Positions 47,501 to 59,884 of a stretch of DNA of 64,000 nucleotides are shown one piece after another. Position numbers and translations under genes: made by a program. Below the pieces are notes generated by a model. The model made no database searches. It saw only the letters and a list, made by a program, of their open reading frames with translations, and had not been told where the DNA came from. Positions within the stretch are counted from its first letter, which is position 1. Each line of letters opens with the position of its first letter. Source of the stretch: Hydractinia symbiolongicarpus (Eukaryota; Cnidaria; Hydrozoa; Anthoathecata; Hydractiniidae). The stretch is taken from positions 746,001 through 810,000 of the forward strand of contig NC_079876.1 of assembly GCF_029227915.1 (NCBI RefSeq), given 5' to 3'.

Positions 47501-50500
47501 AAAATGTTTTCATTTTTAATGAGACGCTGAATAAAAGAAGTTTAATCGCCGGCAAACGAAAACCTGCGATTTCCCGTAAATCCTGGACTCGGCCCGTATA
47601 GTCAAAAGTATACAAAGAAAGTACCCAGGGTGTAAACGCATTTCCCGAACGATTTTTTAAATTATTTTTTCACCACTAAAACGCATGAGACTTGTAGTTT
47701 TCAAAAATGTTTTCATTTTTGATGAGACGCTGAATAAAAGAAGTTTAATCGCCGGCAAACGAAAACCCGCGACTTCCCGTAAATCCCGGCTTGGCCTGAA
47801 TAGTCAAAAGTATACAAAGGAAGTACCCATGGAGTAAACTCTTTTTCCGAACGATTTTTTAAATTATTTTTTCACCACTAAAACGCATGAGACTTGTAGT
47901 TTTCAAAAATGTTTTCATTTTTAATGAGACGCTGAATAAAAGAAGTTTAATCGCCGGCAAACGAAAACCTGCAATTTCCCGTAAATCCTGGACTCGGCCC
48001 GTATAGTCAAAAGTATACAAAGAAAGTACCCAGGGAGTAAACTCATCTCCCAAACGATTTTTTAAATTATTATTTCACCACTAAAGCCCATAAGACTTGT
48101 AGTTTTTAAAATTGTTTTCATTTTTGATGAGACCTGAATAAAAGATGTTTAATTGCCGGCAAACGAAAACCCGCGATTTCCCGTAAATCCCGGACTCGGC
48201 CCGTATAGTCAAAAGTATACAAAGAAAGTACCCAGGGAGTAAACTCATTTCCCAAACGATTTTTTAAATTATTATTTCACTACTAAAGCCCATGAGACTT
48301 GTAGTTTTTAAAAATGTTTTCATTTTTGATGAGACGCTGAATATAAGAAGTTTAATCGCCGGCAAACGAAAACCCGCGATTTCCCGTAAATCCTGGACTC
48401 GGCCCGTATAGTCAAAAGTATACAAAGAAAGTACCCAGGGAGTAAACTCATTTCCCGACGATTTTTTAAATTATTTTTTCACCACTAAAACGCATGAGAC
48501 TTCTAGTTTTCAGAAATGTTTTCATTTTTGATGACACGCTTAATGAAAGTGGTTTAATCGCCGGCAAACGAAAACCCGCGATTTCCCGTAAGTCCCGGGC
48601 TTGGCCCGTATAGTCGAATGTATACAAAGAAAGTACCCTGTGAGTAAACTCATTTCCAAAACGATTTTTTAAATTATCTTTTCACCACTAAAACGCATGA
48701 GACTTGTAGTTTTTAAAAATGTTTTCATTTTTAATGAGACGCTGAATAAAAGAAGTTTAATCGCCGGCAAACGAAAACCTGCGATTTCCCGTAAATCCTG
48801 GACTCGGCCCGTATAGTCAAAAGTATACAAAGAAAGTACCCAGGGAGTAAACTCATTTCCCGAACGAATTTTTAAATTATTTTTTCACCACTAAAACGCA
48901 TGAGACTTGTAGTTTTCAGTAATGTTTTCATTTTTGATGAGACGCTGAATATAAGAAGTTTAATCGCCGGCAAACGAAAACCTGCGATTTCCCGTAAATC
49001 CCGGACTCGGCCCGTATAGTCAAAAGTATACAAGGAAAGTACCTAGTGAGTAAACTTATTTCCCGAAGGAATTTTTAAATTATTTTTTCACCACTAAAAC
49101 GCATGAGACTTGTAGTTTTTAAAATTGTTTTCATTTTTGATGAGACGCTGAATAAAAGAAGTTTAATCGCCGGCAAACGAAAACCTGCGATTTCCCGTAA
49201 ATCCCGGACTCGGCCCGTATAGTCAAAAGTATACAAAGAAAGTACCCAGGGTGTAAACGCATTTCCCGAACGATTTTTTAAATTATTTTTTCACCACTAA
49301 AACGCATGAGACTTGTAGTTTTCAAAAATGTTTTCATTTTTGATGAGACGCTGAATAAAAGAAGTTTAATCGCCGGCAAACGAAAACCCGCGACTTCCCG
49401 TAAATCCCGGCTTGGCCTGAATAGTCAAAAGTATACAAAGGAAGTACCCATGGAGTAAACTCTTTTTCCGAACGATTTTTTAAATTATTTTTTCACCACT
49501 AAAACGCATGAGACTTGTAGTTTTCAAAAATGTTTTCATTTTTAATGAGACGCTGAATAAAAGAAGTTTAATCGCCGGCAAACGAAAACCTGCAATTTCC
49601 CGTAAATCCTGGACTCGGCCCGTATAGTCAAAAGTATACAAAGAAAGTACCCAGGGAGTAAACTCATCTCCCAAACGATTTTTTAAATTATTATTTCACC
49701 ACTAAAGCCCATAAGACTTGTAGTTTTTAAAATTGTTTTCATTTTTGATGAGACCTGAATAAAAGATGTTTAATTGCCGGCAAACGAAAACCCGCGATTT
49801 TCCGTAAATCCCGGACTGGGCCCGTATAGTCAAAAGTATACAAAGAAAGTACCCAGGGAGTAAACTCATTTCCCAAACGATTTTTTAAATTATTATTTCA
49901 CTACTAAAGCCCATGAGACTTGTAGTTTTTAAAAATGTTTTCATTTTTGATGAGACGCTGAATATAAGAAGTTTAATCGCCGGCAAACGAAAACCCGCGA
50001 TTTCCCGTAAATCCTGGACTCGGCCCGTATAGTCAAAAGTATACAAAGAAAGTACCCAGGGAGTAAACTCATTTCCCGACGATTTTTTAAATTATTTTTT
50101 CACCACTAAAACGCATGAGACTTCTAGTTTTCAGAAATGTTTTCATTTTTGATGACACGCTTAATGAAAGTGGTTTAATCGCCGGCAAACGAAAACCCGC
50201 GACTCCCCGTAAATCCCGGACTCGGCCCGTATAGTCAAAAGTATACAAAGAAAGTACCCAGGGAATAAACTCATTTCCCGAACGATTTTTTATATTACTT
50301 TTTCACCACTAAAACGCATGAGACTTGTAGTTTTCAAAAATGTTTTCATTTTTGATGAGACGCTGAATAAAAGAAGTTTAATCGCCGGCAAACAAACACC
50401 CGCCATTTCCCGTAAATCCTGGACTCGGCCCGTATAGTCAAAAGTATACAAAGAAAGTACCCAGGGAGTAAACTCATCTCCCAAACGATTTTTTAAATTA

Positions 50501-53500
50501 TTATTTCACCACTAAAGCCCATAAGACTTGTAGTTTTTAAAATTGTTTTCATTTTTGATGAGACCTGAATAAAAGATGTTTAATTGCCGGCAAACGAAAA
50601 CCCGCGATTTCCCGTAAATCCCGGACTCGGCCCGTATAGTCAAAAGTATACAAAGAAAGTACCCAGGGAGTAAACTCATTTCCCAAACGATTTTTTAAAT
50701 TATTATTTCACTACTAAAGCCCATGAGACTTGTAGTTTTTAAAAATGTTTTCATTTTTGATGAGACGCTGAATATAAGAAGTTTAATCGCCGGCAAACGA
50801 AAACCCGCGATTTCCCGTAAATCCTGGACTCGGCCCGTATAGTCAAAAGTATACAAAGAAAGTACCCAGGGAGTAAACTCATTTCCCGACGATTTTTTAA
50901 ATTATTTTTTCACCACTAAAACGCATGAGACTTCTAGTTTTCAGAAATGTTTTCATTTTTGATGACACGCTTAATGAAAGTGGTTTAATCGCCGGCAAAC
51001 GAAAACCCGCGATTTCCCGTAAGTCCCGGGCTTGGCCCGTATAGTCGAATGTATACAAAGAAAGTACCCTGTGAGTAAACTCATTTCCAAAACGATTTTT
51101 TAAATTATCTTTTCACCACTAAAACGCATGAGACTTGTAGTTTTTAAAAATGTTTTCATTTTTAATGAGACGCTGAATAAAAGAAGTTTAATCGCCGGCA
51201 AACGAAAACCTGCGATTTCCCGTAAATCCTGGACTCGGCCCGTATAGTCAAAAGTGTACAAAGAAAGTACCCAGGGAGTAAACTCATTTCCCGAACGAAT
51301 TTTTAAATTATTTTTTCACCACTAAAACGCATGAGACTTTGTAGTTTTCAGTAATGTTTTCATTTTTGATGAGACGCTGAATATAAGAAGTTTAATCGCC
51401 GGCAAACGAAAACCTGCGATTTCCCGTAAATCCCGGACTCGGCCCGTATAGTCAAAAGTATACAAGGAAAGTACCTAGTGAGTAAACTTATTTCCCGAAG
51501 GAATTTTTAAATTATTTTTTCACCACTAAAACGCATGAGACTTGTAGTTTTTAAAATTGTTTTCATTTTTGATGAGACGCTGAATAAAAGAAGTTTAATC
51601 GCCGGCAAACGAAAACCTGCGATTTCCCGTAAATCCCGGACTCGGCCCGTATAGTCAAAAGTATACAAAGAAAGTACCCAGGGTGTAAACGCATTTCCCG
51701 AACGATTTTTTAAATTATTTTTTCACCACTAAAACGCATGAGACTTGTAGTTTTCAAAAATGTTTTCATTTTTGATGAGACGCTGAATAAAAGAAGTTTA
51801 ATCGCCGGCAAACGAAAACCCGCGACTTCCCGTAAATCCCGGCTTGGCCTGAATAGTCAAAAGTATACAAAGGAAGTACCCATGGAGTAAACTCTTTTTC
51901 CGAACGATTTTTTAAATTATTTTTTCACCACTAAAACGCATGAGACTTGTAGTTTTCAAAAATGTTTTCATTTTTAATGAGACGCTGAATAAAAGAAGTT
52001 TAATCGCCGGCAAACGAAAACCTGCAATTTCCCGTAAATCCTGGACTCGGCCCGTATAGTCAAAAGTATACAAAGAAAGTACCCAGGGAGTAAACTCATC
52101 TCCCAAACGATTTTTTAAATTATTATTTCACCACTAAAGCCCATAAGACTTGTAGTTTTTAAAATTGTTTTCATTTTTGATGAGACCTGAATAAAAGATG
52201 TTTAATTGCCGGCAAACGAAAACCCGCGATTTTCCGTAAATCCCGGACTCGGCCCGTATAGTCAAAAGTATACAAAGAAAGTACCCAGGGAGTAAACTCA
52301 TTTCCCAAACGATTTTTTAAATTATTATTTCACTACTAAAGCCCATGAGACTTGTAGTTTTTAAAAATGTTTTCATTTTTGATGAGACGCTGAATATAAG
52401 AAGTTTAATCGCCGGCAAACGAAAACCCGCGATTTCCCGTAAATCCTGGACTCGGCCCGTATAGTCAAAAGTATACAAAGAAAGTACCCAGGGAGTAAAC
52501 TCATTTCCCGACGATTTTTTAAATTATTTTTTCACCACTAAAACGCATGAGACTTCTAGTTTTCAGAAATGTTTTCATTTTTGATGACACGCTTAATGAA
52601 AGTGGTTTAATCGCCGGCAAACGAAAACCCGCGACTCCCCGTAAATCCCGGACTCGGCCCGTATAGTCAAAAGTATACAAAGAAAGTACCCAGGGAATAA
52701 ACTCATTTCCCGAACGATTTTTTATATTACTTTTTCACCACTAAAACGCATGAGACTTGTAGTTTTCAAAAATGTTTTCATTTTTGATGAGACGCTGAAT
52801 AAAAGAAGTTTAATCGCCGGCAAACAAACACCCGCCATTTCCCGTAAATCCCGGCTTGGCCCGTATAGTCAAAAGTATACAAAGAATGTACCCAGGGAGT
52901 AAACTCATTTCCCGGACGATTTTTTAAATTATTTTTTAACCACTAAAACGCATGAGACTTGAAGTTTTCAGAAATGTTTTCATTTTTGATGAGACGCTTA
53001 ATGAAAGTGCTTTAATCGCCGGTAAACGAAAACCCGCGATTTCCCGTAAATCCCGGGCTTGGCCCGTATAGTCGAATGTATACAAAGAAAGTACCCTGTG
53101 AGTAAACTCATTTCCAAAACGATTTTTTAAATTATCTTTTCACCACTAAAACGCATGAGACTTGTAGTTTTCAAAAATGTTTTCATTTTTGATGAGACGC
53201 TGAATAAAAGAAGTTTGATCGCCGGCAAACGAAAACCCGCGACTCCCCGTAAATCCCGGACTCGGCCCGTATAGTCAAAAGTATACAAAGAAAGTACCCA
53301 GGGAGTAAACTCATTTCCCGAACGATTTTTTATATTTCTTTTTCACCACTATAACGCATGAGACTTATAGTTTTCAAAAATGTTTTCATTTTTGATGAGA
53401 CGCTGAATAAAAGAAGTTTAATCGCCGGCAAACAAAAACCCGCCATTTCCCGTAAATCCCGGCTTGGCCCGTATAGTCAAAAGTATACAAAGAAAGTACC

Positions 53501-53705
53501 CAGGGAGTAAACTCATTTCCCGAACGATTTTTAAATTATTTTTTCACCATTAAAACGCATGAGACTTGTAGTTTTCAAAAATGTTTTCATTTTTAATGAG
53601 ACGCTGAATAAAAGAAGTTTAATCGCCGGCAAACGAAAACCTGCGATTTCCCGTAAATCCTGGACTCGGCCCGTATAGTCAAAAGTATACAAAGAAAGTA
53701 CCCAG
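41508..53705 (+). repeat. Block 8: 6076-bp 30-monomer HOR, two tandem copies
   Basis: Unit A is about 41508-47583 and unit B 47584-53659; identity continues to 53705. The shift is 6076 bp at every point checked until a 1-bp insertion near 51340 makes it 6077 locally. The marker CATCTCCCAAACG falls at 41970, 43590, 44400, 46021 and 48046, giving sub-periods of 8, 4, 8 and 10 monomers, which sum to 30. The differences found are scattered single bases: CCTGTATAG near 41721 against CCTGAATAG; CCCGCAAATC near 46561 against CCCGTAAATC; AAAGTGGTTT near 46929 against AAAGTGCTTT; AGTATAC against AGTGTAC near 51256. The 10-monomer tail (46.5-47.6 and 52.6-53.7 kb) is related to the 33.4-34.5 kb part of block 7. 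Confidence 0.93.
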
Positions 53706-54559
53706 GGAGTAAACTCATTTCCCAAACGATTTTTTAAATTATTATTTCACCACTAAAGCCCATGAGACTTGTAGTTTTTAATAATGTTTTCATTTTTGAT
53801 GAGACGCCGAATAAAACATGTTTAATCGCCGGCAAACGAAAACCCGCGATTTCCCGTAAATCCCGGACTCGGCCGGTATAGTCAAAAGTATACAAGGAAA
53901 GTACCCAGTGAGTAAACTCATTTCCCGAACGAATTTTTAAATTATTTTTTCACCACTAAAACGCATGAGACTTGTAGTTTTTAAAAATGTTTTCATTTTT
54001 AATGAGACGCTGAATAAAAGAAGTTTAATCGCCGGCAAACGAAAACCTGCGATTTCCCGTAAATCCTGGACTCGGCCCGTATAGTCAAAAGTATACAAAG
54101 AAAGTACCCAGGGAGTAAACTCATTTCCCGAACGAATTTTTAAATTATTTTTTCACCACTAAAACGCATGAGACTTGTAGTTTTCAGTAATGTTTTCATT
54201 TTTGATGAGACGCTGAATATAAGAAGTTTAATCGCCGGCAAACGAAAACCTGCGATTTCCCGTAAATCCCGGACTCGGCCCGTATAGTCAAAAGTATACA
54301 AGGAAAGTACCTAGTGAGTAAACTTATTTCCCAAACGAATTTTTAAATTATTTTTTCACCACTAAAACGCATGAGACTTGTAGTTTTTAAAATTGTTTTC
54401 ATTTTTGATGAGACGCTGAATAAAAGAAGTTTAATCGCCGGCAAACGAAAACCTGCGATTTCCCGTAAATCCCGGACTCGGCCCGTATAGTCAAAAGTAT
54501 ACAAAGAAAGTACCCAGGGTGTAAACGCATTTCCCGAACGATTTTTTAAATTATTTTTT
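53706..54559 (+). repeat. Block-7-like monomers after the 30-monomer HOR
   Basis: The sequence follows the 37.1-37.9 kb part of block 7 at a shift of about 16612 bp, with TTTAATAATG, GCCGAATAAAACATG, CAGTAATG and CTAGTGAGTAAACTTATT in the same order. The main difference noticed is CCCAAACGAATT near 54332 in place of CCCGAAGGAATT. Confidence 0.8.
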
Positions 54560-55180
54560 CACCACTAAAACGCATGAGACTAGTAGTTTTCAAAAATGTT
54601 TTCATTTTTGATGAGACGCTGAATAAAAGAAGATTAATCGCCAGCAAACGAAAACCCGCGACTCCCCGTAAATCCCGGCTTGGCCCGTATAGTCAAAAGT
54701 ATACAAAGAAAGTACCCAGGGAGTGAACTCTTTTCCCGAACGATTTTTTAAATTATTTTTTCACCACTAAAACGAATGAAACTTGTAGTTTTCAAAAATG
54801 TTTGCATTTTTGATGAGACGCTGAATAAAAGAAGATTAATCGCCAGCAAACGAAAACCCGCGACTCCCCGTAAATCCCGGCTTGGCCCGTATAGTCAAAA
54901 GTATACAAAGAAAGTACCCAGGGAGTGAACTCTTTTCCCGAACGATTTTTTAAATTATTTTTTCACCACTAAAACGCATGAGACTTGTAGTTTTCAAAAA
55001 TGTTTGCATTTTTGATGAGACGCTGAATAAAAGAAGATTAATCGCCAGCAAACGAAAACCCGCGACTCCCCGTAAATCCCGGCTTGGCCCGTATAGTCAA
55101 AAGTATACAAAGAAAGTACCCAGGGAGTGAACTCTTTTCCCGAACGATTTTTTAAATTATTTTTTCACCACTAAAACGAA
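54560..55180 (+). repeat. Local 202-bp monomer amplification
   Basis: Three adjacent monomers share AGATTAATCGCCAGC (starting at 54631, 54833 and 55035) at an exact 202-bp spacing, with GACTCCCCG, GGCTTGG and GGGAGTGAACTC. Two positions alternate: ACGCATGAG and ACGAATGAA take turns, suggesting a 2-monomer step. This is the only place in the window where near-identical monomers sit directly next to each other three times in a row. Confidence 0.85.
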
Positions 55181-57205
55181 TGAAACTTGTAGTTTTCAAA
55201 AATGTTTTCATTTTTAATGAGACGCTGAATAAAAGAAGTTTAATCGCCGGCAAACGAAAACCTGCGATTTCCCGTAAATCCTGGACTCCGCCCGTATAGT
55301 CAAAAGTATACAAAGAAAGTACCCAGGGAGTAAACTCATTTCCCGAACGAATTTTTAAATTATTTTTTCACCACTAAAACGCATGAGACTTGTAGTTTTC
55401 AGAAATGTTTTCATTTTTGATGAGACGCTGAATAAAAGATGTTTAATTGCCGGCAAACGAAAACCCGCGATTTCCCGTAAACCCGGACTCGGCCCGTATA
55501 GTCAAAAGTATACAAAGAAAGTACCCAGGGAGTAAACTCATTTCCCAAACGATTTTTTAAATTATTATTTCACCACTAAAGCCCATGAGACTTGTAGTTT
55601 TTAAAAATGTTTTCTTTTTTGTTGAGACGCTGAATAAAAGAAGTTTAATCGCCGGCAAACGAAAACCCGCGATTTCCCGTAAATCCCGGACTCGGCCCAT
55701 ATAGTTAAAAGTATCCAAGGAAAGTACCCAGTGAGTAAACTCATTTCCCGAACGAATTTTTAAATTATTTTTTAACCACTAAAACGCATGAGACTTGTAG
55801 TTTTCAGAAATGTTTTCATTTTTGATGAGACGCTGAATATAAGAAGTTTAATCGCCGGCAAAGGAAAACCTGCGATTTCCCGTAAATCCCGGACTCGGCC
55901 GGTATAGTCAAAAGTATACAAGGAAAGTACCCAGTGAGTACACTTATTTCCCGAACGAATTTTTAAATTATTTTTTCACCACTAAAACGCATGAGACTTG
56001 TAGTTTTTAAAAATGTTTTCATATTTGATGAGACGCTGAATAAAAGAAGTTTAATCGCCGGCAAACGAAAACCTGCGATTTCCCGTAAATCCCGGACTCG
56101 GCCCATATAGTCAAAAGTAGACAAAGAAAGTACCCAGGGTGTAAACGCATTTCCCGAACGATTTTTTAAATTATTTTTTCACCACTAAAACGAATGAAAC
56201 TTGTAGTTTTCAAAAATGTTTTCATTTTTAATGAGACGCTGAATAAAAGAAGTTTAATCGCCGGCAAACGAAAACCTGCGATTTCCCGTAAATCCTGGAC
56301 TCCGCCCGTATAGTCAAAAGTATACAAAGAAAGTACCCAGGGAGTAAACTCATTTCCCGAACGAATTTTTAAATTATTTTTTCACCACTAAAACGCATGA
56401 GACTTGTAGTTTTCAGAAATGTTTTCATTTTTGATGAGACGCTGAATAAAAGATGTTTAATTGCCGGCAAACGAAAACCCGCGATTTCCCGTAAACCCGG
56501 ACTCGGCCCGTATAGTCAAAAGTATACAAAGAAAGTACCCAGGGAGTAAACTCATTTCCCAAACGATTTTTTAAATTATTATTTCACCACTAAAGCCCAT
56601 GAGACTTGTAGTTTTTAAAAATGTTTTCTTTTTTGTTGAGACGCTGAATAAAAGAAGTTTAATCGCCGGCAAACGAAAACCCGCGATTTCCCGTAAATCC
56701 CGGACTCGGCCCATATAGTTAAAAGTATCCAAGGAAAGTACCCAGTGAGTAAACTCATTTCCCGAACGAATTTTTAAATTATTTTTTAACCACTAAAACG
56801 CATGAGACTTGTAGTTTTCAGAAATGTTTTCATTTTTGATGAGACGCTGAATATAAGAAGTTTAATCGCCGGCAAACGAAAACCTGCGATTTCCCGTAAA
56901 TCCCGGACTCGGTCGGTATAGTCAAAAGTATACAAGGAAAGTACCCAGTGAGTACACTTATTTCCCGAACGAATTTTTAAATTATTTTTTCACCACTAAA
57001 ACGCATGAGACTTGTAGTTTTTAAAAATGTTTTCATATTTGATGAGACGCTGAATAAAAGAAGTTTAATCGCCGGCAAACGAAAACCTGCGATTTCCCGT
57101 AAATCCCGGACTCGGCCCATATAGTCAAAAGTAGACAAAGAAAGTACCCAGGGTGTAAACGCATTTCCCGAACGATTTTTTAAATTATTTTTTCACCACT
57201 AAAAC
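55139..57205 (+). repeat. 1014-bp 5-monomer unit, two tandem copies
   Basis: Bases 55139-56152 and 56153-57166 match at a shift of 1014 bp; identity runs to about 57205. Shared markers are ACGAATGAAAC, GGACTCCGCCCG, GTAAACCCGG, TTTTCTTTTTTGTTGAG, GCCCATATAGTTAAAAGTATCC, TTCATATTTGATG and AAGTAGACAAAG. Differences include GCAAAGGAAAACC near 55860 against GCAAACGAAAACC, and GGCCGG against GGTCGG near 56911. Confidence 0.88.
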
Positions 57206-57780
57206 GCATGAGACTTGTAGTTTTCAAAAATGTTTTCATTTTTGATGAGACGCTGAATAAAAGAAGATTAATCGCCGGCAAACGAAAACCCGCGACTCCC
57301 CGTAAATCCCGGCTTGGCCCGTATAGTCAAAAGTATACAAAGAAAGTACCCAGGGAGTGAACTCTTTTCCCGAACGATTTTTTAAATTATTTTTTCACCA
57401 CTAAAACGAATGAAACTTGTAGTTTCCAAAAATGTTTTCATTTTTAATGAGACGCTGAATAAAAGAAGTTTAATCGCCGGCAAACGAAAACCTGCGATTT
57501 CCCGTAAATCCTGGACTCCGCCCGTATAGTCAAAAGTATACAAAGTAAGTACCCAGGGAGTAAACTCATTTCCCGAACGAATTTTTAAATTATTTTTTCA
57601 CCACTAAAACGCATGAGACTTGTAGTTTTCAGAAATGTTTTCATTTTTGATGAGACGCTGAATATAAGAAGTTTAATCGCCGGCAAACGAAAACCTGCGA
57701 TTTCCCGTAAATCCCGGACTCGGCCGGTATAGTCAAAAGTATACAAGGAAAGTACCCAGTGAGTAAACTTATTTTCCGAA
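57206..57780 (+). repeat. Junction monomers repeating earlier types
   Basis: Three monomers that reuse the AGATTAATCGCC / GGGAGTGAACTC type of 54.6-55.2 kb and the ACGAATGAAAC / GGACTCCGCCC type of 55.2 kb. One has ACAAAGTAAGTACC near 57541 and one GTTTCCAAAAATG near 57423. No long-period partner is adjacent. Confidence 0.75.
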
Positions 57781-59884
57781 CGAATTTTTAAATTATTTTT
57801 TCACCACTAAAACGCATGAGACTTGTAGTTTTTAAAAATGTTTTCATTTTTGATGAGACGCTGAATAAAAGAAGTTTAATCGCCGGCAAACGAAAAACTG
57901 CGATTTCCCGTTAATCCCGGACACGGCCCGTATAGTCAAAAGTATACAAAGAAAGTACCCAGGGTGTAAACGCATTTCCCGAACGATTTTTTAAATTATT
58001 TTTTCACCAGTAAAACGCATGAGACTTGTAGTTTTCAAAAATGTTTTCATTTTTGATGAGACGCTGAATAAAAGAAGTGTAATCGCCGGCAAACGAAAAC
58101 CTGCGATTTCCCGTAAATCCCAGACTCGGCCCGTATACTCAAAAGTATACAAAGAAAGTACCCAGGGAGTAAACTCATTTCCCAAACGATTTTATAAATT
58201 ATTATTTCACCACTAAATCCCATGAGGCTTGTAGTTTTTAAAAATGTTTTCATTTTTGATGAGACGCTGAATAAAAGATGTTTAATCGCCTGCAAACGAA
58301 AACCCGCGATTTTCCGTAAATCCCGGACTCGGCCCGTATAGTTAAAATTATACAAGGAAAGTACCCAGGGAGTAAACTCATCTCCCAAACGATTTTTTAA
58401 ATTATTATTTCACCACTAAAGCCCATGAAACTTGTAGTTTTTAAAATTGTTTTCATTTTTGATGAGACCTGAATAAAAGATGTTTAATCGCCGGCAAACG
58501 AAAACCCGCGATTTCACGTAAATCCCGGACTCGGCCCGTATAGTCAAAAGTATACAAAGAAAGTACCCAGGGAGTAAACTCATTTCCTAAACGATTTTTT
58601 AAATTATTATTTCACCACTAAAGCCCATGAGACTTGTAGTTTTTAAAAATGTTTTCATTTTTGATGAGACGCTGAATAAAAGAAGTTTAATCGCCGGCAA
58701 ACGAAAACCTGCGATTTCCCGTAAATCCCGGACTCGGCCCGTATAGGCAAAAGTATACAAGGAAAGTACCCAGTGAAGAAACTTATTTGCCGAACGAATT
58801 TTTAAATTATTTTTTCACCACTAAAACGCATGAGACTTGTAGTTTTTAAAAATGTTTTCATTTTTGATGAGACGCTGAATAAAAGAAGTTTAATCGCCGG
58901 CAAACGAAAAACTGCGATTTCCCGTAAATCCCGGACTCGGCCCGTATAGTCAAAAGTATACAAAGAAAGTACCCAGGGTGTAAACGCATTTCCCGAACGA
59001 TTTTTTAAATTATTTTTTCACCACTAAAACGCATGAGACTTGTAGTTTTCAAAAATGTTTTCATTTTTGATGACACGCTGAATAAAAGAAGTTTTATCGC
59101 CGGCAAACGAAAACCTGCGATTTCCCGTAAATCCCGGACTCGGCCCGTATACTCAAAAGTATACAAAGAAAGTACCCAGGGAGTAAACTCATTTCCCAAA
59201 CGATTTTTTAAATTATTATTTCACCACTAAAGCCCATAAGACTTGTAGTTTTTAAAAATGTTTTCATTTTTGATGAGACGCTGAATAAAAGATGTTTAAT
59301 CGCCTGCAAACGAAAACCCGCGATTTTCCGTAAATCCCGGACTCGGCCCGTATAGTTAAAATTATACAAGGAAAGTACCCAGGGAGTAAACTCATCTCCC
59401 AAACGATTTTTTATATTATTATTTCACCACTAAAGCCCATGAGACTTGTAGTTTTTAAAATTGTTTTCATTTTTGATGAGACCTGAATAAAAGATGTTTA
59501 ATCGCCGGCAAACGAAAACCCGCGATTTCCCGTAAATCCCGGACTCGGCCCGTATAGTCAAAAGTATACAAAGAAAGTACCCAGGGAGTAAACTCATTTC
59601 CCAAACGATTTTTTAAATTATTATTTCACCACTAAAGCCCATGAGACTTGTAGTTTTTAAAAATGTTTTCATTTTTGATGAGACGCTGAATAAAAGAAGT
59701 TTAATCGCCGGCAAACGAAAACCTGCGATTTCCCGTAAATCCCGGACTCGGCCCGTATAGTCAAAAGTATACAAGGAAAGTACCCAGTGAGTAAACTTAT
59801 TTGCCGAACGAATTTTTAAATTATTTTTTCACCACTAAAACGCATGAGACTTGTAGTTTTTAAAAATGTTTTCATTTTTGATGA
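57781..59884 (+). repeat. 1014-bp 5-monomer unit, two tandem copies
   Basis: Bases 57781-58794 match 58795 to about 59808 at a shift of 1014 bp. Markers are CGAAAAACTGCG, the perfect GTATAC dyad monomer, AATCGCCTGCAAACG, AAAATTATACAAGG, CATCTCCCAAACG, GAGACCTGAATAAAAG and TTATTTGCCGAACG. Private changes in the first copy include CCCGTTAATC, TATAGGCAAAAG and CAGTGAAGAAAC, so this pair has accumulated more differences than the larger units. Confidence 0.82.

Noticed and set aside
41508-53659. Assembly artefact as the only explanation of the 6076-bp duplication
   Set aside because: The two units differ by scattered substitutions and a 1-bp insertion near 51340, which a simple copy error of the assembler would not create. 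It cannot be fully excluded without reads.
58047-58388. Longest open frame (113 codons, minus strand) and the many 64-codon minus-strand and 65-codon plus-strand open frames as protein genes
   Set aside because: They are the same two translations recurring once per monomer. A 203-bp period shifts the frame by two bases each copy, so no frame stays open; no start context, domain or codon bias supports translation. The few longer ones arise where 1-bp indels restore a frame.
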